A stretch of DNA of 58,405 nucleotides, from the NCBI GenBank assembly GCA_001799715.1, contig MGTZ01000037.1, positions 5,293 to 63,697 of the forward strand, given 5' to 3'. Position numbers and translations under genes: made by a program. The notes under the pieces were generated by a model, which saw only the letters and a list, made by a program, of their open reading frames with translations, had not been told where the DNA came from and did not search any database. Source of the DNA: Elusimicrobia bacterium GWB2_63_16 (GTDB lineage: Bacteria > Elusimicrobiota > Elusimicrobia > Elusimicrobiales > UBA9959). Below are positions 14,813 to 22,575 of the stretch, one piece after another. Position 1 is the stretch's first letter. Every line of letters starts with the position of its first letter.

Positions 14813-17085
14813 TCAAGCGCCTAGAGGTAAAGGATTTCGGCAAGTTCGCCAAGGCCCATTGGGACTTCGGACCTTTCACCGTGGTGGCCGGGCCCAACGA
14901 GGCCGGCAAGACCACCATCTTCGACGCATTGTTCGACGCGCTTTGCGCCGGTTCCCGCAAGGAGAACCTGGTACCGTGGAAGCGCCTGGCCGGCCGCTAT
15001 ACCGCCATCCGCCAGGCCGCTATCACCTGGAAAGGCGAGCCCCTGGCCTTTAATTTCGACGAGTTCCTCGAGATCTTCGCCATCCGCGCCGGCGACGCCG
15101 ACATACACGCCGTGGACGGCGGCTCATGGGCGGGCGTGGCGCAGGCCAAGCTGCTCAACGCCGGGCTCAACCCCGCCGAGATAGGCGAGGCGCTGGCCCG
15201 CAAGGCCAAGACCAAGGCCAACGGCGGCGTGCAGGCCCGCATAGCCGACCTCAACGCCCAGCTTTCCAAGAAACTGCCCGAGCTGGACGCGCTGAAGGCC
15301 GAGCGCGACCGCATTTTCTCCGGCGAAGCCGAAACCCGCCGCCTGGACGCCGAGCTGAAAGCCAAGAACACCGCGCTGGAGGCCAAGAAGGCCGAGGTGC
15401 ACGCGGCCAACGCTAAATTCGACGAGATCTCCCTGGCCTGCCGCCTTGCCGCGGCCGAGGCCGGCATAAAGGCCCTGCGCGAGCTCAAGGCCGCGCGCGA
15501 GGAGCTGGCCGGCATGGCGCGCTTCTCCGGCAGCGAACTGGCCGCCTACCGCGCCCTGCAGCATGAAGCCCGCGAGCGCGAACGCGACGCCACTTCGGCC
15601 GCCGCGGCGCTGGGCGAGAAGCAGGCCAACCTGGCCGCCGCCAAAGGCGGCCTGGACGCGCTGGTGGCACGTCTGCCGGTCATAAAGAAACAGGCCGAAA
15701 CGGCCGCCGCCCTGTCGGACAAGCTCACCGCTTTCGTTTCCGCCCCCCCGCGCGCCGTGGCCGTGGTGAACAAGCCGCTGCGCATAGGGCTCTGGTGCGC
15801 CGCGCTCGGCCTGGCCGCCTTTGTGGCATACAGCGGCAGCAATACCGGCGCCTATATAGCCTCGGTAGCCATAGCCGCGGCCGGCGCCTGGGTAGGCCTC
15901 AAGCTTTCGGTCAAAGAGACCTTCTCCGGCCATACGCCCGACGAGACCAAGGCTTTCCTGGACGGCGTGGCCGCCGAGTGGACCACCATCTCCGAGGCCC
16001 CGCTGCCGGCCGAGCTGGAGGCAGCGCGCGCCTGGCTGGCGCGTGCCGGGGCCGAAGCCGCCGCCGAGGCCGACTCGCTGAAGGCTAAAGCCGCCGCCCA
16101 CGCCGACCTGGAAGCCGCCGTTAAAGCCGCCAACACCAATTTGACGGAATTGAAGGCCGCGGCCGGAACCGCCGCCGGCAAAGCGGAGGCCTGGCTTAAA
16201 GAGCGCGGCTGCGCCACCGAGGACGATTACCTGCAGCGGCTTACCGCCTACGAGAAGCTTTCGGCCAGGGCCGGCGATATCGTGGAGCGCCTGAAGATCT
16301 TTAAAGAGAAGTACCACTGTTCTTCCGACGAAGAGATAAAGGACAGGCTGTTCCTGGAGAAGGAAGCGCTGGACCAGAAGGGCGTGGACCCGGCCAAGGC
16401 CGACGAGCCCGAGCTGGAGCGGCTCAAGGCCCGCCTGGCGGACCGGACGCGCGAGGCGCGCGACCTGGAGACAGAGGCCAGGGAGATCTCGCATGCCATG
16501 GACAAGGCCCGCGCCGTGGCCGGCGCCAGGCTGGAGAGCCTGCCCGAGCGCGTCAACCGCGGAGAGAGCGAGATAGCCGCCGCCCGCGAGGAGATAGCCG
16601 GCCTGGAATTGAAGGCCGAGGCCTACCGCCTGGCCGCCGAGGTCTTCGGCAAATTGGCCGCCAGTTCCAAGATGGCTTTCGACGCGCTGGCGCAGGAAGT
16701 TACGGCCACGCTGGCCGGGGCCGTGCCCGGGCTGCGCGCGCAGTTCGGCAGCTTCGACGCGGCCGAGGCCTCCATGAACGACGCCGGCGGCAGCCTGCGG
16801 CCGGTCAAATACCTGTCCACCGGCACGCGGGACCTGTTCATGCTGGCCGCGCGGCTGACTATGGCCCGCAAGGCCAGACTTGGCCCCGACGGTTTGGCCC
16901 CGGCCCTGCTGGTGCTCGACGAGCCTTTCTATACGCTGGACCCTGAGCGGGAGGCCGCCGCCCTGCGGCTGCTGGCCGCCTTCCAGAAAGAGACCGGCTG
17001 GCAGATCATTTTGCTCACCAAAGACCTGTCCGTCCCCCCCAAGGCCGAAGAAGCCGGCCTGGACGTAACCCTGATTAAACTCTAA
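14809..17085 (+). CDS. SbcC/YhaN-like AAA ATPase with coiled coil and two membrane-like helices
   Basis: The 758-residue protein has a Walker A GPNEAGKTT (residues about 29-37), long charged coiled coils (about 130-310 and 390-640), and at the C-terminus an ABC-type signature region (KYLSTGTRDLFMLAARL) and Walker B ALLVLDEPFYTLD. In the middle (about residues 323-363) are two hydrophobic stretches, GLWCAALGLAAFVAYSG and YIASVAIAAAGAWVGL, at the position where SbcC/Rad50 has the zinc hook; no CxxC hook is present. YhaN proteins share this architecture, which suggests that the coiled-coil tip is anchored in the membrane. It partners the upstream nuclease. A terminator follows. Confidence 0.8.
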   Translation: MIKRLEVKDFGKFAKAHWDFGPFTVVAGPNEAGKTTIFDALFDALCAGSRKENLVPWKRLAGRYTAIRQAAITWKGEPLAFNFDEFLEIFAIRAGDADIHAVDGGSWAGVAQAKLLNAGLNPAEIGEALARKAKTKANGGVQARIADLNAQLSKKLPELDALKAERDRIFSGEAETRRLDAELKAKNTALEAKKAEVHAANAKFDEISLACRLAAAEAGIKALRELKAAREELAGMARFSGSELAAYRALQHEARERERDATSAAAALGEKQANLAAAKGGLDALVARLPVIKKQAETAAALSDKLTAFVSAPPRAVAVVNKPLRIGLWCAALGLAAFVAYSGSNTGAYIASVAIAAAGAWVGLKLSVKETFSGHTPDETKAFLDGVAAEWTTISEAPLPAELEAARAWLARAGAEAAAEADSLKAKAAAHADLEAAVKAANTNLTELKAAAGTAAGKAEAWLKERGCATEDDYLQRLTAYEKLSARAGDIVERLKIFKEKYHCSSDEEIKDRLFLEKEALDQKGVDPAKADEPELERLKARLADRTREARDLETEAREISHAMDKARAVAGARLESLPERVNRGESEIAAAREEIAGLELKAEAYRLAAEVFGKLAASSKMAFDALAQEVTATLAGAVPGLRAQFGSFDAAEASMNDAGGSLRPVKYLSTGTRDLFMLAARLTMARKARLGPDGLAPALLVLDEPFYTLDPEREAAALRLLAAFQKETGWQIILLTKDLSVPPKAEEAGLDVTLIKL

Positions 17086-17088
17086 CCC

Positions 17089-17109
17089 TATCGAGGCTTC
17101 ACCTCGATA
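17089..17109 (+). repeat. 21-bp palindromic repeat, copy 1 (orientation A)
   Basis: The unit has the form TATCGAGG, a 5-base centre CTTCA, and CCTCGATA. It lies directly after the yhaN-like stop codon. Identical to the copy at 18433-18453. Confidence 0.85.
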
Positions 17110-17114
17110 CGCAA

Positions 17115-17144
17115 AAAAAGCCAGGCTCTAGAGCCGGGCTTTTT
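17115..17144. terminator. Bidirectional terminator between the yhaN-like gene and hydF
   Basis: AAAAAGCC (17115-17122) pairs with GGCTTTTT (17137-17144) and encloses the palindrome GGCTCTAGAGCC. It is placed between convergent genes, inside the pair of 21-bp repeats. Confidence 0.85.
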
Positions 17145-17165
17145 GGTCTACGTGTGGCATGGGCG

Positions 17166-18422
17166 CTATCGAGGCGAAGCCTCGACAGCCTTGGCTTGTC
17201 TGTAGGCCTCTAAAGCGGCCGGGAAGGGGCTCAGGACGCGTTCCAGCACGCCTTTGCACTCCGAGATAGCCGTGCCGTAGTTGGTGATGGGTATGCCCGC
17301 CGCGGCGGCCTTGCCCATGCGGCCCAGTATCTCGGTGCGGCCCAGCATGCAGCCGCCGCATTGTATGGCCAGCTTATAATCGCCGAGGCCGGCCGGTATG
17401 TCGTGGCCGGCGAAGGTGTCGATCTTGAGATCGCCTTTAACGGTCTCGCGCAGCCAGCGCGGCAGCTTCACGCGGCCTATGTCGTCCTCTATGGCGTGGT
17501 GGCTGCAGCCTTCCAGCACCACCACCTTGTCGCCCGGGAGCAGCGAGCGGATGGCCGCGGCGCCGGCGGCGTAGGCGGCGAGATCGCCCTTGAAGCGGGC
17601 GAACAGGATGGAGAAGGTGGTGCAGGGCACACCGGGCGGCGTGTGCTCCACCATGAAGTCCACCACCTGCGAGTCGCAGACCACCAGGGCCGGCGGCTCT
17701 TTGAGGGCCGCGAGGGCCTGGGGATACTCGTGCTCGCGGCAGGTCAGGAAGAGCGCGCCGTGGTCGAGCAGGTCGCGCATGGCCTGCACCTGCGGCAGGA
17801 TGATGCGGCCCTTGGGGGCTTCCTTGTCTATGGGGATGATGAAGACTACGGTCTGGCCGGGACGCACCAGGTCGCCGAGTATGGCCTTGGGGCCGGCGGC
17901 GGCCTGCGTGATCTTGAGCAGGCGGCTCTTGATGGCCGAGACGGTGAGTTCGCCGAGGCTGCGGGTAAGGGCCGAGCAGAGTATGGGCTCCAGGTTGCGC
18001 TCCCGGAGCGCGGCCAGCAGTTCCGCCGACGGGGCGGCTATGTCGGTCTTGTTGACCAGCACTATCAGCGGTATATGCTTCTCGCGGGCGGCGGCGGCGA
18101 TCTCGCTCTCGCAGTCCCCCCAGCCGTAGGGCTCTACCACCAGCAGCGCCACGTCGGCGCGGTCGAAGATGCGGCGGGCGCGCTCGGTACGCTTGCCGCC
18201 CAGCTCGCTCTTGTCGTCCAGGCCGGCGGTGTCTAAAAAGACCACGGGGCCCACGGGCAGCAGCTCCATGCTCTTCTCCACCACGTCGGTGGTGGTGCCG
18301 GGCACCGGCGAAGTGATAGCCACGTCCTGGCCGGCCAGCAAATTGAGCACGCTGGACTTGCCGACATTGGTCCGCCCGAAGATGGCGATCTGAAGCCGCA
18401 GGGATTTAGGGGTGGTGTTCAT
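17166..18422 (-). CDS. hydF: [FeFe]-hydrogenase maturation GTPase HydF
   Basis: The start is taken at ATG 18420-18422 (MNTTPKSLRLQIAIFGRT), with GGAG a few bases upstream; a longer frame to 18506 runs back through the repeat and is unlikely. The 418-residue protein has a GTPase domain (P-loop FGRTNVGKSS, switch DTAGLDD, LVNKTD), a dimerisation domain, and the C-terminal cluster-binding domain with CSHH and, 40-50 residues later, QCGGC, corresponding to CxH and (H)CxxC, with Gln in place of the second His. HydF is the scaffold that carries the 2Fe precursor made by HydE and HydG to apo-HydA. The C-terminal residues EASPR are encoded by a 21-bp repeat. It is the last gene of the operon. Confidence 0.95.
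   Translation of the reverse strand: MNTTPKSLRLQIAIFGRTNVGKSSVLNLLAGQDVAITSPVPGTTTDVVEKSMELLPVGPVVFLDTAGLDDKSELGGKRTERARRIFDRADVALLVVEPYGWGDCESEIAAAAREKHIPLIVLVNKTDIAAPSAELLAALRERNLEPILCSALTRSLGELTVSAIKSRLLKITQAAAGPKAILGDLVRPGQTVVFIIPIDKEAPKGRIILPQVQAMRDLLDHGALFLTCREHEYPQALAALKEPPALVVCDSQVVDFMVEHTPPGVPCTTFSILFARFKGDLAAYAAGAAAIRSLLPGDKVVVLEGCSHHAIEDDIGRVKLPRWLRETVKGDLKIDTFAGHDIPAGLGDYKLAIQCGGCMLGRTEILGRMGKAAAAGIPITNYGTAISECKGVLERVLSPFPAALEAYRQAKAVEASPR
17167..17187 (-). repeat. 21-bp palindromic repeat, copy 2 (orientation B, two mismatches)
   Basis: This is the inverted form of copy 1 with two substitutions. It overlaps the last seven codons of hydF and provides its stop codon, giving the C-terminal residues EASPR. 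Confidence 0.8.
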
Positions 18423-18432
18423 AAAATCTCCG

Positions 18433-18481
18433 TATCGAGGCTTCACCTCGATAGCGCAGCTATCGAGGTGAAGCCTCGATA
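18433..18481. repeat. Inverted pair of the 21-bp repeat: perfect 23-bp hairpin between hydE and hydF
   Basis: Copy A (18433-18453) and its exact inverse copy B (18461-18481) are separated by GCGCAGC; the flanking GC pairs extend the stem to 23 bp with a 3-base loop. Copy B encodes the last residues of HydE (IEASPR) and its stop. On the transcribed minus strand no T-run follows, so it is not a standard terminator; mRNA processing, mRNA protection or attenuation of hydF relative to upstream genes are possible roles. Confidence 0.85.
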
Positions 18482-19467
18482 GACTTGAGCGTGTGGCCGT
18501 AGCCACTGGCGCGGCGGCGGCCCAGGGAGACCAGCATGGCGTCCACGCAGCCGGCGCACTGCTCCGGCGCCTCGTTGGTACAGATCTTGCCGGGGTAAAG
18601 GCTGTAATCCACGCGGTGCTCCTTAGGGCTGATATTGGGCATCAGCACGTTGGCGCCGCAGCGCAGGGCCTTCTGGCGGCCCTGCGGGTCTATGCTGCCC
18701 ATGGCCGTGGTGGCGGGGATATGGGTGTTGCGGGTGACTATGCGGGTGAGGGCCACCATGCGCAGCCCGAGGTCCAGCGTGCCGCCCACGGCGCCGGCCA
18801 TGGGCGTGTCGGGGTTGGCGATGAAAGGGCCTATGCCCACCATGTCCAGCTCGAGCTGCCTGAACAGCAGTATGTCGTCGGCCATGCTCTCAAGGGTCTG
18901 GCCGGGCAGGCCGGCCATTACGCCGGAGCCCACCTGGAAGCCGGCCTCTTTGAGCCAGGCCAGGCAGCGGAAGCGGTTGTCGTAGTCCGAGTCGGGCTTG
19001 AGCATGCTGAACAGGCGGCGGTCGGAGGTTTCGAAGCGCAGGAGAAAGCGGTCGGCCCCGGCGGCGCGCAGCAGTTTATAATCCTCTTTGGTATGCTCGC
19101 CGACGGACAGGGTGATGGCCAGGCCGGTCTCCCGCTTGACCTCGGCCACTATGTCGGCCAGCTGGCGCGGCCCCCAGTGGTTGTCCTCGCCGGACTGCAT
19201 CACTATGGTCTTGTAGTCCAGCCGGGCCGCGGTGCGGGCGCAGTCGAGGATCTGGGCGGGAGTGAGGCGGTAGCGGCGCACCTTGGCATTGCCGGCGCGG
19301 ATGCCGCAATAGTAGCAGCGGCGGCGGCAATGGTTGGAGAACTCAATAAGGCCGCGCAGGTGCACGCCGTCGCCCATCTCCTCGCGGCGTACACGGTCCG
19401 CCTCGGCGAAGAAGGGCGCGGGGTCGGTGTCCTGGGACAGCGCTTTTACCAGTTCTTCCTTTTTCAT
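18460..19467 (-). CDS. hydE: [FeFe]-hydrogenase maturase, radical SAM HydE
   Basis: The 335-residue protein has the radical SAM cluster motif CRRRCYYC (CxxxCxxC) after IEFSNH, the usual HydE sequence context GIRAGNAKVRRYRL, VMQSGED and GLPGQT, and the second, non-essential cluster motif CTNEAPEQCAGC (Cx7CxxC) near residue 305. HydE takes part in building the azadithiolate bridge of the H-cluster 2Fe subcluster. It lies 6 bases after hydG on the same strand. Its stop codon lies inside a 21-bp repeat, so the C-terminal IEASPR is repeat-derived. Confidence 0.95.
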   Translation of the reverse strand: MKKEELVKALSQDTDPAPFFAEADRVRREEMGDGVHLRGLIEFSNHCRRRCYYCGIRAGNAKVRRYRLTPAQILDCARTAARLDYKTIVMQSGEDNHWGPRQLADIVAEVKRETGLAITLSVGEHTKEDYKLLRAAGADRFLLRFETSDRRLFSMLKPDSDYDNRFRCLAWLKEAGFQVGSGVMAGLPGQTLESMADDILLFRQLELDMVGIGPFIANPDTPMAGAVGGTLDLGLRMVALTRIVTRNTHIPATTAMGSIDPQGRQKALRCGANVLMPNISPKEHRVDYSLYPGKICTNEAPEQCAGCVDAMLVSLGRRRASGYGHTLKSIEASPR

Positions 19468-19473
19468 ATAGCC

Positions 19474-20952
19474 TCAGAAGCAGAGGTCCCGCTCGCCTTT
19501 TTCGATGCGGTCGTAGTAGGCCTCCAGCATTTTTACCGTTTCGGGCGGGAAGTGGGCGGAGCGGGCGCGGATCTCTCCTGTTTCCTTCTTTATCAGGGCT
19601 TCGCCCTTGGCCTTGGTGGCGTCGGAGGCGAAGTCGTCCAGCCATTCGCGGAAGGTGAGCACGGCGTTGAGCTTGCAGAAGCGGCTCTCGTGGCCGCTCT
19701 TGAGCAGCTTCATGATATGGTCGCCGGTGCGGCCGCAGCGGTAGCCCGAGGTGCAGAAGGAGGTGATGTGGCCCAGGTCGGCGAGTTCGCCGATCACCTC
19801 GTCGAGGGAGCGGGTGTCGCCCAGGATGAACTGCTGCTTCTCGGCTTCCTGCGCGCCGGCGCGCTCGGAGTAGGCGCCGATGCCGATGCGGGTGCTGGCG
19901 TCGCGCTGGGTGCACATGCCGATGACCTCGCGGATGGTTTCCGGGCGCTCGCGGGCGGTGACTATCATGCCGGCGTAAGGCACGGCGAGGCGCAGCACGG
20001 CCACCAGTTTTTTGAAGTCCGCGTCGGAGACGTTCTTGAGGCTGTCGGCGGGCAGGCTGGTGCCGTCGGCGTTCTCGAGGCGCGGGAAGGAGATGGTATG
20101 CGGGCCGATGCCGAAGCGGGCTTCCAGCTCGCGGGCGTGGGCGACCAGGCCCAGCACCTCGAACTTCCAGTCGGGGTTGAGGCCGAACAGGGCGCCCAGG
20201 GCCACGTCGTCTATGCCGGCCTTGAAGGCGCGGTGCATGACGTACAGGCGCCAGCGGTAGTCGGCCTTGGGGGTGCCGCCGGGATGCAATCTGGCGTACA
20301 GCTCGCGGTCATAGGTTTCCTGGAAGACCTGGTAGGTGCCTATGCCGGCGGTCTTGAGGACTTTCAAGTCCTCCACGCTCATGGGGGCGGCGTTGACGTT
20401 GACGCGGCGGATCTGGCCGTAACCTTTGCGGGTGGGCACTTTTACGTCGTAGATGGTCCGCATGGCCTCGGCGATATACTGGGCGCCGGTGGCGGGATGC
20501 TCGCCGGTGACGAAGATGATGCGCTTGTGGCCGATGCGGCCGGCCAGGGCTTCCGCCTCGGCCTTGATCTCCGGCAGGGTGAGCTTGCGGCGCACGGCGC
20601 CGGCATTGCCGGTGCGAAAGCCGCAGTAGAGACAGTTGTTGACGCAGAAGTTGCTGGCGTACAGCGGGGCGAAGGTGATGACGCGGTTGTCGTAGACCTT
20701 GCGCTTTACGTCGCGGGCGGCCTGGAAGATCTCCTCGAGCAGGCCGGGGTCCTCCACGGCCAGCAGGGCGGCGGCGTCCTCCGGCGGCAGCGCCTCGGAG
20801 ACGGCCAGCGACCGGGCCAGGATAGCGCGCACGCGCCCGGCCGTCGGGGCCGGGGCGGCCAGGGCCGCTTTAAGGGCGGCGTCGTCTATGAAATCCTTGC
20901 CGCCCCTGAGATAATCGGCGTAGGTGTCTGCGTTTACGGCAACGGTCTGCAT
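19474..20952 (-). CDS. hydG: [FeFe]-hydrogenase maturase, radical SAM tyrosine lyase HydG
   Basis: The 492-residue protein has the SAM cluster motif CVNNCLYCGFR (CxxxCxxC) near residue 110 and the extended HydG C-terminus FCTSGYRCGRTGDHIM, then RFCKLNAVLTFREWL. HydG cleaves tyrosine to supply the CO and CN ligands of the H-cluster. The C-terminal auxiliary cluster motif is usually described as Cx2Cx22C; here the outer cysteines keep the 25-residue spacing but the middle one has moved (Cx5Cx19C). It lies in the operon between the receiver-kinase hybrid and hydE, with a 6-base gap to hydE. Confidence 0.93.
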   Translation of the reverse strand: MQTVAVNADTYADYLRGGKDFIDDAALKAALAAPAPTAGRVRAILARSLAVSEALPPEDAAALLAVEDPGLLEEIFQAARDVKRKVYDNRVITFAPLYASNFCVNNCLYCGFRTGNAGAVRRKLTLPEIKAEAEALAGRIGHKRIIFVTGEHPATGAQYIAEAMRTIYDVKVPTRKGYGQIRRVNVNAAPMSVEDLKVLKTAGIGTYQVFQETYDRELYARLHPGGTPKADYRWRLYVMHRAFKAGIDDVALGALFGLNPDWKFEVLGLVAHARELEARFGIGPHTISFPRLENADGTSLPADSLKNVSDADFKKLVAVLRLAVPYAGMIVTARERPETIREVIGMCTQRDASTRIGIGAYSERAGAQEAEKQQFILGDTRSLDEVIGELADLGHITSFCTSGYRCGRTGDHIMKLLKSGHESRFCKLNAVLTFREWLDDFASDATKAKGEALIKKETGEIRARSAHFPPETVKMLEAYYDRIEKGERDLCF

Positions 20953-20972
20953 AAGACCTCCTGAAAGCCCCC

Positions 20973-22157
20973 TCAGGCCTTCAGCGCGGGCTCGGCGGCC
21001 GGCGCGGGTACCGCGGCGTCCTTCAGCGACAGCTCGAAGGACGAACCCTCCCCGTACTTGGACTGCACCTTTATCTCCCCCCCGTAAAGCTTTACCACCT
21101 TCTTAAGGATGGACAGGCCGAGGCCGCTGCCGTCGATATTGCGGGTGTGCTCGTTCTTCATGCGCACGAACTCGCCGAACAGCTTGGCCAGCTCCTCGTC
21201 GGTCATGCCGATGCCGGTGTCGGAGCAGCGCACGGTCACGGTATCGCCGTCGCGGTTGAGTTCCAGCGTGGCCTTGCCGCCCTGTTTGTTGTATTTGACG
21301 GCGTTGGTGAGCAGATTGGACAGTATCATGTCCGCCTCGCCGGGGTCGGCGTTGAGCATTACCGACGGCGGGGCCTTGAGCTCCACCTGCACCTGTTTCG
21401 CCTCGGCCAGCGCGGCGACGTTCTCCATTACCAGGCCGGCGGTCTTGACCAGGTCCACGGGCTCGATGGCACGCTTCTTCTTGCCGGACTCCAGGCGGGT
21501 GAGGTCCAGCAGGTCCATCACCAGCTTGCGCATGCCGGCTATGCGCACCACCGAGCGGTCCACCATGGAATCGTAGGCGGCCAGCTCGGGGCCCTTCAGG
21601 CGCTCCCGCATTAGGTGCATATAGCCCTCTACGGCGGCCAGCGGGCTCTTGAGCTCGTGCGCCAGCACGCTGATGAACTCGAAACGCACCTGGCGCTTCT
21701 CTTCCTCCAGGCGGCGGGCCTTACGGTGCAGGTAGATGCTGCGGGCGGCCTTGCTGATGGTGGCGCGCAGTTCCTCCGGCGTGAACGGCTTGGCCAGGAA
21801 ATCGAAGGCGCCGCGCTTGGTGGCGGTGACGGCCACCTCGAGCGAGGCGAAGGCGGTGATCATGATGGTGAGGAAATCCCCCGCCGGGTAGGCGGCCAGC
21901 ACGTCTATGCCGGTCATGTCGGGCAGCTTATAGTCGAGCAGCAGGATGTCGGGGCTCCTGGCCTTGAGCTGGTCGAGCGCCTCGCCGCCGGTGGCGGCGG
22001 TGCGCACGGTGAAGGTGACGGTCTCGCTGAAGTCGGGCAGCGGCACCGAGAAGCCCTCGAGGGAGCGTTCGGCGCCGGCGCGCATGCCGGCCTCGTCGTC
22101 GACGATGAGGACGTCCAGCGCGTGGACGGGCAGGGGGTCAGGAGGCATGGCGCTCAC
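20973..22157 (-). CDS. Hybrid receiver-histidine kinase (REC-HisKA-HATPase)
   Basis: The 394-residue cytoplasmic protein begins with a receiver domain (acidic pair D20/D21, phospho-acceptor D75 in LLLDYKLPD, lysine K123 in FLAKPF), then a dimerisation domain with H167 in VLAHELKSPLAAVEGY, and an HATPase domain with VKYNKQGG (N-box), DTGIGM and GSGLGLSI. There is no membrane helix or other input domain, so the input is presumably phosphate from another kinase, most simply the HydS-like kinase encoded two genes upstream. Its start overlaps the preceding receiver gene by 20 bases. The output partner is not evident. Confidence 0.9.
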   Translation of the reverse strand: MSAMPPDPLPVHALDVLIVDDEAGMRAGAERSLEGFSVPLPDFSETVTFTVRTAATGGEALDQLKARSPDILLLDYKLPDMTGIDVLAAYPAGDFLTIMITAFASLEVAVTATKRGAFDFLAKPFTPEELRATISKAARSIYLHRKARRLEEEKRQVRFEFISVLAHELKSPLAAVEGYMHLMRERLKGPELAAYDSMVDRSVVRIAGMRKLVMDLLDLTRLESGKKKRAIEPVDLVKTAGLVMENVAALAEAKQVQVELKAPPSVMLNADPGEADMILSNLLTNAVKYNKQGGKATLELNRDGDTVTVRCSDTGIGMTDEELAKLFGEFVRMKNEHTRNIDGSGLGLSILKKVVKLYGGEIKVQSKYGEGSSFELSLKDAAVPAPAAEPALKA

Positions 22158-22551
22158 CCGCGCCCAGCAGGCGCTTCAGCTCGGCCTTGAGCTGCTCGAA
22201 GCGCAGCTCCTTGTGGATGATGGCGTCGGCCTTGATCCAGTCCTTCGGGTCGTGGGCCTTGTCGAAATAGTAGCCGGTCTCCTTGGTGACCGACGTGACG
22301 ATGACGACGGGGATCTTCGGGTCCATCTTCTTGATCTTGTGGCTGAGGACGAAGCCGGAGTCCGGGTTCTCCATCATCAGGTCCAGGACGGCGGCACGGA
22401 ACCTGCCGGGCGCGATGAGCGGCTCGGCGTCCTTCTGCGTGGAGGCGGCGACCACCTCGTAGCTCTCGCTCTCGAGGTAGACCTTCATCTGTTCCATCAT
22501 ATCGGGGTCGTCTTCCACCACGAGGATCTTTATCTTGTTCTGGTCGGTCAT
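22138..22551 (-). CDS. Single-domain response regulator
   Basis: The 137-residue protein is a lone receiver domain: VVEDDPDMM (acidic pair), phospho-acceptor in AAVLDLMMENPDSGF, conserved Thr/Ser in IVTSVT and lysine in IIHKEL. There is no DNA-binding or enzymatic output. It lies directly after the HydS-like sensor kinase gene (24-base gap) and overlaps the hybrid kinase gene, so it may shuttle phosphate between them. The closest relative in the window is the receiver at the head of the operon, which has the same LDxMMxxPxxGF signature. Confidence 0.9.
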   Translation of the reverse strand: MTDQNKIKILVVEDDPDMMEQMKVYLESESYEVVAASTQKDAEPLIAPGRFRAAVLDLMMENPDSGFVLSHKIKKMDPKIPVVIVTSVTKETGYYFDKAHDPKDWIKADAIIHKELRFEQLKAELKRLLGAGERHAS

Positions 22552-22575
22552 AGCGTTCTCCTGTGCTGTCTTAAA

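Noticed and set aside
18423-18506. N-terminal extension of HydF by 28 residues
   Set aside because: It would be translated from the hairpin repeat and the end of hydE; the GGAG-preceded ATG at 18422 gives the normal HydF start.
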